Notes: generated by a model not told the origin, from the letters alone. DNA of 64,000 nucleotides from Merluccius polli (GCA_030340625.1 JAOPHQ010002294.1:167001-231000); one strand, 5' to 3'; positions 1 to 15,447 are shown, numbered from the stretch's first letter. Made by a program: numbers and translations.

Positions 1-466
1 TTTCCTCTTGTTACACTCGCAGATGTGCTTCCTAGAGCCGCTCGCACCCTCACCTGCCTCCTCTGCTCCGGGAGGTGATGCCTGGAACCGGCTGCCCAGA
101 TTTCCCATCACCCTTTAATAGAAGACACCACAGGTTCGGCAGCCATGTCTAGACATAGTATATTATATCTCTATAGAGAACAATTGTGTGTTGCTTTGTT
201 TTAAAAGAAGGCAGCAGAAGACTAACCATCATCACTCACTCACAAAGCCACCAATAGTGCTTGTACATCGTGATGTCACAGCAAAATGACCGCCGCCATT
301 TTGGAAGCATTGTAATGTTAGTTATTGTGTTGGTAGTCATGTTTTTTTGGTCATTGTTTAGTCATTAACGGTGAAATTATGTCATTATGGGGAGAGATTG
401 TTGTGTTTGAAACTGCCACAGCGTTTCTCATGCCAGACGTGGCAAAACAAAGTTTTCATTAGCCTA
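1..466. other. Flank with no recognised gene
   Basis: This is AT-rich sequence left of the first foldback element. No exon, known repeat or RNA gene was recognised on either strand. Confidence 0.4.
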
Positions 467-472
467 GGTTAC
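467..472. repeat. Target-site duplication of foldback copy 1 (left)
   Basis: GGTTAC lies directly left of the terminal TATGGAGTC. The same six bases follow the right terminus at 3154-3159. Confidence 0.75.
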
Positions 473-3153
473 TATGGAGTCAGAATAGTGTCATCATTCA
501 AACCTGAAAAAAAAGGTTTCAAAGGCTTGTAAGTCTGTGTTTGAAATCTCAACACCTTGTAAAAAAGGTTTTGCACCACTGAAAAAAGAGATTATAGCCT
601 GAAAAAAAAAAGTCAAACATCTGCAAACATGATTTTGTGTTCTATTTTATCTTCTTCATCATTTTCACCAACACATTTTCAAAGCTAAAATGTTTTCACA
701 AACACATTTTCAAAGTTTAAAAATGTTCACCAGCGCATTTGCAGAGTTTCAAATCTGACACTGTTCTAACAGTGTATTACTTTGTTTCCCGGTTTTGAAA
801 CCTTGTAAATGGGATTCTGCAAACAGCTGTTCAAACATTGAGAAATACGTTTTGAAAGGTTGAATATCTATTTTTAAAAACTTGTAAAGGTGTAAATTTA
901 CACCATTGCAATGTATTTTTTCAGAACTTAATTTTCAGCACTGACTTTTCAGAGATTTGACCACACGGGCGCAAGCTTGCGAGTCACGTGATTATTGACA
1001 CTGTTCTGACGCCGTTCGTTTTGAAACTCCTTTAGCTCAAAGCTCTGAAAACGTGGTTCTGAAAAAAAGGAAAAAAAAACCTTCCTGGGGGCGGGACCAT
1101 CTTGCTCTAAACCTATTGGTTGCTCTCTGCTGAGGCACAGTCCAATCACATGCGCCGTTGACCGGGCTGTGCGGGATTGACAGTGCTCTGCCGATGACTA
1201 ACAAGCGACTTGCGTGGTTGATTTTGTTGTCTATTTTCTGGAACCATGGCTGGTAGACAGGCGAGCAATTTTATTCTGTATTGTTTGCGTTCTAACCACC
1301 CGCGAGCCTCCTGCGGCTCGCCAAGCTGTAATTTGCAACACGTTCTCATCGCAACTCGTAATATACCGACGGTTTGTCACGCCCCTAGACGTGATACTGA
1401 CGCAAAATGTACCCTCCCGCGTCTGTGTGAAACGATCTGTGTGAAACAATCTCATAAACCCGTTCGCGGTGGTAAGAGACGAGCAGAGTCTACAGCGTCC
1501 GCTCGCAGAGCAGAGTCTACAGCGTCCGCAGTCTACTGTGAAACAATTCACTCCATAGGGTTATGGTTAGGGTTATGGTTAGCGTAATCTATCACCGTGA
1601 CCGGGTTGTTATTGGAGTGAATGGACTCTGTAGACTCTGCTGGTCTCTTACCACCGCGAACGGGTTTATGAGAACCCCCAGATCGTTTCACGATCTGGTA
1701 GAGTCTTTGCCAGCTTCAAAGCAATGAATAACCTACATCAGCGGGTGCTGTGTATGGATCACAAGTTCCGAGTATGTTTATCTTCTCTTCATATCTAATT
1801 TTAACATTTTGTGACAAATGGTCTAAATAGTTGATTTATTTAAGTATCGGAAATCTGCAAGGCTGCAATTCCCCTGGTTGGCCGTTGTTCGTCGCCATTT
1901 TGCCAGCGTTTGTTGCCCTCCAGGTATCCATGGTAGTCACGTGACCGCAAAGTATGACTATTATTTATGCCATGCGAGCCACAAATTAGTCTACAGCGTC
2001 CATTCACTCCAATAATAACCCGGTCACGGTGATAGATTACGCTAACCATAACCCTAACCATAATCCTTTATGGAGTGAATTGTTTCACAGTAGACTGCGG
2101 ACGCTGTAGACTCTGCTCTGCGAGCGGACGCTGTAGACTCTGCTCGTCTCTTACCACCGCGAACGGGTTTATGAGATTGTTTCACACAGATCGTTTCACA
2201 CAGACGCGGGAGGGTACATTTTGCGTCAGTATCACGTCTAGGGGCGTGACAAACCGTCGGTATATTACGAGTTGCGATGAGAACGTGTTGCAAATTACAG
2301 CTTGGCGAGCCGCAGGAGGCTCGCGGGTGGTTAGAACGCAAACAATACAGAATAAAATTGCTCGCCTGTCTACCAGCCATGGTTCCAGAAAATAGACAAC
2401 AAAATCAACCACGCAAGTCGCTTGTTAGTCATCGGCAGAGCACTGTCAATCCCGCACAGCCCGGTCAACGGCGCATGTGATTGGACTGTGCCTCAGCAGA
2501 GAGCAACCAATAGGTTTAGAGCAAGATGGTCCCGCCCCCAGGAAGGTTTTTTTTTCCTTTTTTTCAGAACCACGTTTTCAGAGCTTTGAGCTAAAGGAGT
2601 TTCAAAACGAACGGCGTCAGAACAGTGTCAATAATCACGTGACTCGCAAGCTTGCGCCCGTGTGGTCAAATCTCTGAAAAGTCAGTGCTGAAAATTAAGT
2701 TCTGAAAAAATACATTGCAATGGTGTAAATTTACACCTTTACAAGTTTTTAAAAATAGATATTCAACCTTTCAAAACGTATTTCTCAATGTTTGAACAGC
2801 TGTTTGCAGAATCCCATTTACAAGGTTTCAAAACCGGGAAACAAAGTAATACACTGTTAGAACAGTGTCAGATTTGAAACTCTGCAAATGCGCTGGTGAA
2901 CATTTTTAAACTTTGAAAATGTGTTTGTGAAAACATTTTAGCTTTGAAAATGTGTTGGTGAAAATGATGAAGAAGATAAAATAGAACACAAAATCATGTT
3001 TGCAGATGTTTGACTTTTTTTTTTCAGGCTATAATCTCTTTTTTCAGTGGTGCAAAACCTTTTTTACAAGGTGTTGAGATTTCAAACACAGACTTACAAG
3101 CCTTTGAAACCTTTTTTTTCAGGTTTGAATGATGACACTATTCTGACTCCATA
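473..3153. mobile_element. Foldback (palindromic) transposable element, copy 1
   Basis: The element starts TATGGAGTCAGAATAG and ends with the reverse complement of that sequence. It is flanked by a direct 6-bp duplication, GGTTAC (467-472 and 3154-3159), which marks a transposition-type insertion. The left arm (473-1625) and right arm (1999-3153) are near-perfect inverted repeats of about 1.15 kb, separated by a 373-bp loop (1626-1998). The arms carry smaller palindromes such as GGTGTAAATTTACACC, a GCAAGCTTGC core, and a telomere-like stretch of GGGTTA/TGGTTA motifs near 1558-1588. Open frames of 66-113 codons occur on both strands of the arms. They mirror each other and resemble no protein I know, so I do not call them genes. 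No transposase is visible, so the copy looks non-autonomous. The superfamily is not assigned; the 6-bp duplication is the best clue. Confidence 0.85.
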
Positions 3154-3159
3154 GGTTAC
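3154..3159. repeat. Target-site duplication of foldback copy 1 (right)
   Basis: GGTTAC directly follows the right end GACTCCATA and matches 467-472. Confidence 0.75.
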
Positions 3160-3270
3160 GGTATATTTACGTTGGTAGGATTTTACAGGACTACAACTCT
3201 CTAGAGTCCTCTCAATATGGCGGAGTAACGCCAACAAAAACTCCCATGATGCATTGTGATGTACAAGCCC

Positions 3271-3301
<31 letters not shown>

Positions 3302-3312
3302 AATAATAACAA
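3271..3312. repeat. (TTA)n microsatellite
   Basis: A run of TTA/ATT triplets passes into AATAAC and AACAAC triplets. Confidence 0.9.
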
Positions 3313-4648
3313 CAACAACAATAACAGTCGGAATTAAACTGCTTTTGTTTCTAATACAATTAACACATTGGAATTGCAAAGTGACACCAGAAACAACAAC
3401 CAACCGCTTCCATTAAAATGAGACTTCTTACCAACTGAACTCGATCCGGTTAGAAAGGACCTGAACGGTCGTCCACTTGTCTTGTTATGGTGATCTAGTG
3501 TGGTGATGATCTAGTATAGTGACATCTAGTATAGTGACATCTGGTATAGCTATGTCTAGTATAGTTACATCTAGTGTAGTGAATATCTGGTATAGTTATA
3601 ACCTAGTAGAGTTATTATAATGCATTGCTGTGTTGTTCACACAGCAGTCTGACAACCCGCTGGTCATAATCTTCTGGTCCGTATGAAAGCGTCTCTGATG
3701 CCACGTTTCAAAAACGTTTCAACGTGAAAACGTTTCAACGTGAAAACGTCTCAACATTAAAACAACATAGTGATATGAAGCGAGCTGAGGTGATTAAAAC
3801 CTCTGTGGTTTATGAAGGCGACCCCAGCGACTGACTGGTGCACTACCGCCCCCAGCTGGACCGGAGGGCGGAACACGACATTATGAAGAAAACAAATACA
3901 TTTAAAAAAAATAAATAAAACACCCTCCAGATTATTTTAACTAAATCCGTGTCTTTAAAAAGAAACAACTAATAATAGTAATAATGTGACATAGAACACC
4001 TTGCATGCTGTTTTCCCAAGAGACCTGACGACGTGACGTCACGATGTTTTGGTGCTTCTTCTTCTTCTACTGCTGGTTATGGAGGCTCTCGCGGGACGTT
4101 GAAATGCACGCTAGCGCCACCCGTGGTGCGACATGCGAACTGCAGTTCATGTAAAGCACATAGCTAATTAAAAGAGTTGTGATTTAATTGCGTTTGACGT
4201 TTATGTTTCACATGAGGATTCAGTTTGCACGTAACTCTAATTGTAGGGTTCCTTTTTTAGTTTTTGGTTTTTACTTATATTGCTTATATTACTTATATTA
4301 TTTATGTTACTTATGTCCAATTCGATATTCACATACCACGCATAACATTTTTCCCCGACTCCATTGTAAAACACAAACAAAATCATACATTGTAAAATAT
4401 CACATTCCTGGGCACCAGCAGCGGAAGTCTCCGCCTGAGTGTCCTTTTAAGGGGCGTGGTCACTCTAAGGCGTATGGCCGTCGGAGAAAACCAACCAATA
4501 GGAGAGCAGCCCTCTTGTAACAACAGCCCCTGCTGTTACAAACGGACGGTCCTGCTGACACGTAGGTTGTCCACCTAACCAGACCTGGGGCTGCCTGCCG
4601 TTAAATGAACTGAAATTACAACATTATCCTCCCGTTGTGCACAAATAC
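3313..4648. promoter_or_regulatory. Upstream region of ggcx
   Basis: No exon was recognised here. A perfect cyclic-AMP-response palindrome, TGACGTCA, lies at 4034-4041. A GC-richer stretch with GGGGCGTGG lies around 4450, just upstream of the ggcx start codon. A promoter role is inferred from position only. Confidence 0.4.
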
Positions 4649-7600
4649 ATGATGGAGGCGAGGGACGAGGTCGCAGGTAAGTTATTATTACTATTATTAT
4701 TATTATTATTAGCCATAGCTCGTTGTGCTGTGGATGTGTGAGCAGTACACCCAGTGTTGCGTTTGGGCCAGTTAACACTACACATTAGTGACTTTTGTCA
4801 TTTTGAAAAGCGACAACTATATCGACATTGGACCGTGCATAAAACCCTGGCCTGTGTAGCACCGTGTGTTTACCTGTGTTTACCTGGTGGGTCTGCAGGT
4901 GAGCAGCTAGATGACCAAGCCTCCAGGTGTGCAGGTGAAGACCAGCAGGCCGAGGGTCCCACTGCGCATGAGCAGCCAGCAGCAACCAGCAGAATGAAAC
5001 GGTTGTTTGGGTTTGAAAGGGAGGACCTCTCCTCCTGGCATCGGGTCGTGTGCCTCCTGAACCGCCCCACAGACCCTGCAGCCCTGGGCATCTTCCGTTG
5101 CATGTTTGGTAAGTTGGAGAGGATCTGGTTCCTGCAGAACTGGCGTTTGGTCCGCCCGATGGGTCGATCCAGAGATGGGTTTTGGACTTGGGACACTCAG
5201 ACTACTTATTGCATGTATTAAACATTACTTATTGCAGTTATGAAACATCCCCACTGCATTATACCGCCTACACACACCATGCGTCACTATGGGATTGTAC
5301 TTTAAGCCCAAAGAGTCTTGATCTTTCATCAGACAAGAGAAGAGCTGTTCCTCCTTAATCTGAGTCCTTTAGGTGCTGAAGGGCACCTAACTCCTCAATA
5401 ATAACACAGCCTCAAAGGGATAGTTAGGATGTTTTGAAGTGGGGTCGTATGAGGTACTTATCTAGAGTCAGTGTGTTACCGACAGCAGAAGGCGGTCGGC
5501 GTGCCTCCAGTTTGGAGAAGCCGACAGCTGTACCAGCACAGACGCTAAGCAATGTACTGCTGTGAATGGGGCCAGCAGCAAAACGTATTTTAGCCGCCTA
5601 AAAAAAAGGCCCACCTTAAAAAAATCAATATCAGTTTAAGTGTACGCTATATAAGTAATATTGACACCGCTTTACCTTGCCGTCAGACAGCCCTTTCCTT
5701 TGGCACTACATTTTCTCAACTGTAGGGCTTCCATAGACAGGACAATAAAGACATTTGTCTAATGGGTGAAAAGGGAGAAGGAATGGCACATGTACCATTT
5801 AGGACAGCAGGTTGGAATTCAACCTGAGCCGCTAAGACGATGGCGTACTTGCCTACGTTGTTACGGGCCACCGTGCTGGAGCTCTGAACCCTCTGTCCCC
5901 TCAGGTACGCTGATGGCCATCGACATCACCCAGGAGCGGGGCCTCAGTCACCTGGATTACAAATACCTGGATGGGGCCCCGGTCTGCCGCTTTCCCCTCT
6001 TCTCCTTCCTGGAGCCGTTGCCGATGGACTGGATGTATTTGGTTTATGTGGTCATGCTGCTCGGTGAGTTCAGCTGGTGTTTCTGTTGGAACAGATGATC
6101 TGTAATATAGGTTATATAGATATAGGTTCTCATATGTGTCTCTGCTTCTCTCTGTAAGGTTCTCATGTGTGGCTCACTTTAAGGTGATTCTCTGTAAGGT
6201 TCTCATGTGTTTCTCTCTGTAGGTGCGTTGGGCATCATGCTGGGCTGTTGGTACCGGCTGTCCTGCCTCATGTTCATCTCTACTTACTGGTACATCTTCT
6301 TTCTGGATAAAACCGCCTGGAACAACCACTCCTACCTCTACGGCCTGATTGGATTTCAACTCATATTCATGGATGCCAACAGATATTGGTAAATATCTAT
6401 TATATATTTAATACATAGATAATGGTAAAGATCTATTATATATCTAATATATAGATATTAGAAGATTTATTATCCATTTGTTCATATGTGGTATGTGATA
6501 AGCCCTGATATGGCGTTTTAACTAATGTTTTTCAACTTTCTTTTTGTAGGTCAATTGATGGTTTGAGGAAACCCGAGAAAAGAAATGCCCAGGTCCCTCT
6601 CTGGAACTACACACTCCTGAGAGCCCAGGTCTGGAGACCTTCTGACCTTCTAACCCTCAACCTTTACTAAAACTAATGAATGACTTGCATATTTGTTAAA
6701 GTAACGTTGTAGTAGTAGTCTTTCATTCCACAAATCAGCAGTCCACAAGGACTCGAGTCAGTATTACTAATGGTTATGTTTATGATTGGTTATGATTGTT
6801 TATGAATGGTTATGTTTATAATTCCCTGCAGATATTTATTGTATATTTCATCGCTGGCATTAAGAAGTTGGATGCAGATTGGGTGGAGGGATACTCCATG
6901 TCCTACCTGGCACATCACTGGCTGTTCCAGCCTTTCACGTGCGTATATTACTAGCTTATATACTAGTATATTACTAGCTAATATACTAGTATATTACTAG
7001 TATTTATTTAATTTTCCGGTATTTTTTCAGTAAGGTCACTCAAAGGCTCCTCATGCCATCTCATTAGGTGTATTATTTATTCTCTTCCTCCTCAGGATGA
7101 TTTTGTCGGTGGAGGAGACTAGTCTGCTGGTGGTGCATGGAGGCGGCCTGATACTGGATCTGACGGCAGGATATCTCCTGTTCTTTGACGCCACACGTCC
7201 ATTTGCCATGTTCTTCGTCACCTACTTTCACTGCATGAACTCTCAGCTCTTCAGCATTGGTGAGTTTATTGACCATTATGTGGAGTCCTGTATGCCATAT
7301 CCAATATCCATATACAGTGTGAAAATAAAAACCTTTTGTTCTCATTTGGAAGTTTTAATATTAATCAATTACGACAATTATTGAACAATAACCGATCCAA
7401 ATCAAATCAAAAGTAATCATCAGTTTTTGGCTAAAATCAATGTCCCGCTTTTGTAACTGTGACTCCTGACCTCTGGGCAGGAATGTTCGCCTACACCATG
7501 CTGTCCACCAGCCCCCTCTTCTGCTACCCTGACTGGCCCAGGAGGTTTTTCGCCCGCTTCCCGAAGCCCCTGGAGGGTCTGCTGCCCTTCACGGCCCCCA

Positions 7601-10430
7601 GGGCCCAGCCCAGCGCCTCCTGTGTTTATCCAGTGGTCCAGAAGTCCCCGAAGACCCAATCCGGCCCCTCCGCCACCCAGCCCAGGTTCAGACACAAGCT
7701 GGCAGCTGTCTTTACCCTCCTTTATGTGGCTGAACAGCTGTTCCTGCCCTACTCGCACTTTATTACACAGGTACACCTGCCTCTCTTTAGATGTTGACCC
7801 CCAATGTGCTAGAGGCCTAACCTGCCCTGCTCCTTAATGACATGTATCTAAATTCACTTGCTTTTGGATACAAGCAGCAGCTAAATGTTAATAGAAGTAG
7901 TATTTATATGTGTGATATACAGTACTTTTCTTTGATCAATGTGATCCATTTTTAACGTTGTGACAAAAAAGGGACATTCTGTTAAACCTTTTGTTACAGT
8001 GCTTGTTTGTTGAGCTTTCAAGAGGAGCAAAGCATTTTGTAATCCACCAGATTGTTGCTCAACCAGGGTCAACAAGGCCAGTGGACGACAAGAGCAAACA
8101 GTAGCAGTGGACTCTGCAGTACAGTTACAGAATTAATAAAAGGCAGAATCGAGTTGCATTGAAAACTGAATAGATGTTACAACAACAATCTATTTGTGAA
8201 TTAACATTTTGACCTAAGCCATCACTTTTGTTCAGAGTTCTAATTATATTTTTAAACATCTGGAGGTTTAAATAAAGTCCTTCATGTTTTTAGGGCTACA
8301 ACAACTGGACCAACGGCCTGTACGGATACTCCTGGGACATGATGGTCCACTCCCGCAGTCACCAACACGTCAAGATCACGTACCGGGACGGAATCACTGG
8401 GGAGGTCGGATACCTTAACCCAGGGGTGAGTGACCCCCCCACCCCCCACACACACACCCAAACACACACACACTTCACCTCTCCTGAGCAGTCACCATCT
8501 CATGAGTCATGTGATCTCTTAGGTCTTCACACACAGTCGGCGCTGGAAGGACCATGGAGACATGCTAAAGCAGTACGCCATGTGCCTCAGTCACCAACTG
8601 CCCCGTTACAACGTCTCCCACCCCGAAATATACTTCGATATCTGGGTTTCCATCAACGAGCGCTTCCAGCAAAGGTATGTTAAAAAAAAGAAAGAAATGA
8701 TAATAATTTCTCCAAAATGATTCCAAGTTATTGAATAAATCCCAAGTGGATCATGATATGTTATGATTCTGGAAGGATCTTTGACCCGCGCGTGGACATC
8801 GTGAAAGCCGATTGGTCGCCGTTCCGGCCAAATCCTTGGCTCATGCCCCTGCTGGTCGACCTCTCACCCTGGAGGACCAAGTTCCAGGAGATCGAGAGCA
8901 GTCTGGACAACCAGACGGAGATCGTCTTCATCGCCGACTTCCCAGGTGGGCAAATCTCTCTACGTCGCCGTGTCACACGTCCTGTGGAGCTTGTAGGTGT
9001 CACCAGTCATGTGGAGCTTGTAGGTGTCACCAGTCTTGTGAAGCTTGTAGGTGTCACCAGTCATGTGGAGCTTGTAGGTGTCACCAGTCCTGTGAAGCTT
9101 GTAGGTGTCACCAGTCATGTGGAGCTTGTAGGCGTCACCAGTCATGTGGAGCTTGTAGGTGTCACCAGTCATGTGGAGCTTGTAGGCGTCACCAGTCATG
9201 TGGAGCTTGTAGGTGTCACCAGTCATGTGGAGCTTGTAGGTGATGTGTGACTTCAGGAAGCAGTGGCTCTCTGATTATAAAGAGGTTGTTTGCGTTACAC
9301 ATTTGAAATATCACTTGAACGGTTACTTTGGTCTTGGAAAGACTCACTGTGACAACTTGACAACAATGCCAACTTTCCCCATTTTCCCTCATTTTACTGC
9401 GGACGTCTGTAAACTAAGTCAGTGTTTCTTGTTATCCCTACACCCTCTAGGGCTCCACCTGGAGAACTTTGTGAGTAAAGACCTGGGCAACACCAGCGTG
9501 CAGGTCCTGCAGGGTCGGCTCAACGTGGAGATCACAGAGGAGAACAAGAACTACACCCTGGAGCCGGGCCAGCAGATGAAGGTCCCTCAGAAGAACCGTC
9601 TAAACACACACTCACTGTATTACACTGTATTATCATCACACTGCTCCAGACCTAGCCTGGGAACCAGACCAATCTGCCAGCTCCTGTTTTATTTGCTCTG
9701 GCAGATACATCTGGCCCCTCTCCCTCCCGTTCAGACAGATATTCAGCCGACCTGGTCCGGGTCTGCCCAATCACAACTGTTTATCTAATATGGGGCAGGT
9801 TTAATACGATGACTGTACAGAGGAGCGCCGTTGAGGCACAGTTTGTTTTGTTTGCCGTACTTCAGACAGGGTTTGGTAAAAGTTTCATTCTACACGATTT
9901 GTTTTCTGATTGGTTGTAGGTCTATCCTATTGTGTCCAGAGGTGTCCAGATTTTGAAATCGAACATGAACTGAGAGGTTCCTAAGGACTAATACACCTTC
10001 TGTGAATTGGTCTGGCGATGCCAGGCTAGCAAACAACACTCTGAAATGTGTCTGTCTGTCTGTCTTTAGCTCCCTCACGATGCCTACCACAAGGTGTACA
10101 CGGTGTCCGAGGGCCCGTCGTGCTACATGTACGTCTACGTGAACACAACAGAGGCAGCGCTGCAGCAGAACTTCACCAGGCTGCTGGAGATACAGGAGCG
10201 CATCCGCAACGGCACAGGTGTGTGAGTGAGTGAGAGTGAGAGTGACAGAGAGAGAGAGTTTTTTTTATATACTTTTCTAAAATTGAATTTATACTTCAAT
10301 TAATGGTGTCTGAATCTATCCGAAATTTAAATTAAGCCATTTTCTGTTATAGTCATATGATAAACGCAACAAACTAATATAAGAAGAAACTAAAAGGTTG
10401 ATTCTTTATACTCATGTGTCAAGCAGAAAC

Positions 10431-10463
<33 letters not shown>

Positions 10464-11574
10464 GTGTCCTAACCTTGAAGTCCTCTCCCACACAGAGACA
10501 GAGCCCCTCCCACCAGAGCTGCAGCCACTCATCGCCGCAGATGGGTCAGAAGGGTCAGAAGGGTCAGAGGTCAACGCCACCGACCCTATAGTCCAGCTGT
10601 TCCTGAGGAGGCAGCAACGGATTAAGGAGGTGAAGAAACGCAGGGAGGCAAACGCCCTGGAGCGCCTCCATCGCTTCACTATCAAGAAGTACTACATGCT
10701 GAGGAGAGGGTGAGTAGAGTACAAGTACTACATGTTGAGTAGAAGTACTACATGTAGAGGAGAAGTGCTACATGTTGAGGAGAGGGTGAGTAGAGTACAA
10801 GTACTACATGTTGAGTAAAAGTACTACATGTAGAGGAGAAGTGCTACATGTTGAGGAGAGGGTGAGTAGAAGTACTACATGCTGAGGAGAAGTACTACAT
10901 GTTGAGTAGAAGTACTACATGTTGAGGAGAAGTGCTACATGTTGAGGAGAGGGTGAGTAGAAGTACTACATGCTGAGGAGAAGTACTACATGTTGAGTAG
11001 AAGTACTACATGTTGAGTAGAAGTACTACATGTTGAGGAGAAGTACTACATGTTGAGGAGAGGGTGCGGTGTGGAGTATATTTAGGAGTCTTTTATCCAA
11101 CAGACTTCAGGAACAAGTGGTTAGTCACACCCTAACCACTACACTAACCAGCCCTAACAATAATTGTCTATTTTGTTTGGTGGTTAAAACTGATACTAGC
11201 TGAACACCTAGACTGGTCATGTGTCTGGCACACATTGTGCGGTGTGTTATGTCATTGTATAGTGTGTTATGTGTTTGTAAAGTGTGTTATGTCATTGTAA
11301 AGTGTTATGTGTTTGTATAGTGTTATATTGTATAGTGTCTGATATGTGTTTGTATAGTGTTATATGAAGTCCCCTGTATGAAGTCCTGATATATGTTTGC
11401 ATGTTATATTTCAGGTTCCTGATGACGGCCATTGCGCTGCGCAACCTAGCATTCGGCCTCCCTCCACTGGACCAGATCACCAGGGAGGTGGCCTTCGCCA
11501 ACATGAAGGAGCCTCCACAGGACGCCAATCAGGGTGACCCTCTCAAAGAGGAGGCAGGACATGGAGAGCTTTAG
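4649..11574 (+). CDS. ggcx: Vitamin K-dependent gamma-glutamyl carboxylase
   Basis: This integral ER membrane enzyme carboxylates glutamate to Gla in clotting factors and in bone and matrix Gla proteins, coupled to oxidation of vitamin K hydroquinone. Fifteen coding exons join in phase: 4649-4676, 4899-5108, 5905-6063, 6223-6388, 6550-6628, 6832-6938, 7096-7259, 7481-7770, 8294-8425, 8523-8674, 8776-8945, 9451-9581, 10070-10217, 10496-10709, 11415-11574. The product is 769 aa (human 758, also 15 exons). The N-terminal membrane half carries LLNRPTDPAALG, DKTAWNNHSYLYG with His168 (human His160), and GIKKLDADWVEGY with Lys225/226 (human Lys217/218, the catalytic base region). The lumenal half carries YNNWTNGLYGYSWDMMVHSR and HKVYTVSEGPSCYMYVYVN. 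Two ATGs stand in tandem at the start and the first is used here. No break is seen. Intron 11 and intron 14 hold minisatellites, and intron 12 holds a small transposon. Confidence 0.96.
8978..9243. repeat. 27-bp minisatellite in ggcx intron 11
   Basis: About ten copies of a 27-bp unit built on GTCATGTGGAGCTTGTAGG followed by TGTCACCA, with few substitutions. The array begins about 30 bp after the exon 11 donor. Because 27 is a multiple of three, spurious open frames run through it on both strands. Confidence 0.93.
9652..10029. mobile_element. Small terminal-inverted-repeat element (MITE) in ggcx intron 12
   Basis: The left end CTAGCCTGGGAACCAGACC is mirrored, with a short indel, by GGTCTGGCGATGCCAGGCTAG at the right end. 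The interior is about 340 bp with no coding frame of note. A target duplication was not clear, so the superfamily is left open. Confidence 0.55.
10689..11066. repeat. Minisatellite grown from the ggcx exon 14/intron 14 junction
   Basis: Units of about 20-21 bp, with core AGTACTACATGTTGAGGAGA. The first unit is coding: the last codons of exon 14 (KYYMLRRG) and the donor are the repeat itself. Three later units keep the donor-like GAGAGGGTGAGTAG. Confidence 0.92.
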
Positions 11575-12028
11575 GACCAATAGATAAGGTCCACAGAAGT
11601 GCCTGCTAAACAAGGAAGGAAGGAGTGACTGAGTGAAGGAAGGAAGAAAAGATTGCGTAAACAAATGGATGTGGATAAGTTTTCTACTGGACTGTTACTT
11701 GCAATTTAAAGTATTTTAATTTACCTGTAATATAATATAGCCTGCAAACCGATGTTTTTTTTTAAATAGTATTTTGTTACAATCGTTGCTGATGAAAGGA
11801 TCAGTTTGAGTACCGTTATGCTTGAGCCAGATGCTTGTTTTATGCTGCTTTACTTGCCTGGTATTATATTTCCATTTCAAAAGGTTTTGTGTGCAAGGTA
11901 ACAATGTTGAATAACCTTTAAGTTGAACGTCTAAACTCATGCAGGAAGCTCTTGAGAATGTGAAGAGTTGCTTTATGCTTAACGACAATAGTTGGTACTG
12001 ACATCACATTTTATATTGTAGTTTTGAA

Positions 12029-12034
12029 AATAAA
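12029..12034 (+). promoter_or_regulatory. Candidate poly(A) signal of ggcx
   Basis: AATAAA lies about 455 bp after the ggcx stop. A second AATAAA lies at 12158-12163. Either could end the transcript. Confidence 0.5.
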
Positions 12035-12163
12035 CCAGGATGGATGTTATACCTCTAGTCAGTTTAACCCCATCACGAATGGATAAACATTTAAACATGA
12101 TGTTCAGCGTCATGTGAGGATTTGATGTCATTCTCAGAGCATCGAAAGTGAGCTGAAAATAAA

Positions 12164-14331
<2,168 letters not shown>

Positions 14332-14363
14332 AGTATTCCCTTTGTAGTCCCAGGTGTGTTTCT

Positions 14364-14778
14364 CTACCTGGGCTGGAGGTCAGGGTAGAACACGCCGTGG
14401 ATAACGCCCTCGCTCACAACATTGGCGAACGTATCTAGAATTAGGAATTAAGTTAGTATAAAAACAATACAAGTCAGAAGTGCTGACATTATACTACACT
14501 ATATAATATAATAATATATATATATATTTTTTTTCTTTAAAAAGGGACAGTGTACATTAAGCAACACGTCCATTACATAGGACATGTAAATGTACCAGAT
14601 TTAGTTATACAAACTAAATCAAATAAATATACATTCAGTCATCACTGTAAACACTGTAAACAAATAAAATAAAGTAGTAAATAATACATAAAATAAACAG
14701 AAAGGTCTTCCAACTGTGTGGACTTAAACAGGTTTGGTGAGAGCGTTGTGTGTGAGAGTTCGATTCAATTGTCTTTGT

Positions 14779-14828
<50 letters not shown>

Positions 14829-15364
14829 AGAGGAGAGGAGAGAGGAGAAGCATACCGTGGGCGGTAGGGAAGAGGAAGGGATCCCTCAGGTAAAGCATGA
14901 CCGGCTGGTGAGTAAGTTTACTGACAGATAGACAGAGAGAGAGAGGGACGGTAAGTAAATACAACCTGCCCACTCGCTGGCTGAGAAGCTCAGAGTATGT
15001 TTGTGTTTGCTGTGTTGAGCCATTTTCTGTTGATAAGCACAACCAACTAATATATGAAGAAACTAAAAGGTTGATACTTTATACTCATGTGTCAAGCAGA
15101 AACATGGTGTGTGTGCGTGTGGCACACAAACACACACCACACAAACAGTGCTCGGCAAACACTGATTAAATCTTTTAACAGCTCAACCTGCAGAAGGACA
15201 AGACAATAATACTGCTAGATAATAACTTTATAATACAGCTTCTCTTTTAGTTACGATACAAGCTTTTATAGAAAAACATCTAGATGGTTACCTCAATTCA
15301 TCAGAATCTGTTTCAAATGACCTGAGAGAGAGAGAGAGACAGAGACAGAGAGAGACAGAGAGAC

Positions 15365-15447
<83 letters not shown>

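Noticed and set aside
1231..2480. Open frames of 66-113 codons on both strands of the foldback arms (for example one starting MAGRQASNF)
   Set aside because: They mirror each other across the palindrome, overlap on opposite strands and match no family I know. A near-identical copy exists in the second element simply because the DNA is duplicated.
8753..9250. A 165-codon frame with repeated VELVGVTSH
   Set aside because: It is ggcx exon 11 read through its donor into the 27-bp array; the unit length is a multiple of three, so frames stay open by chance.
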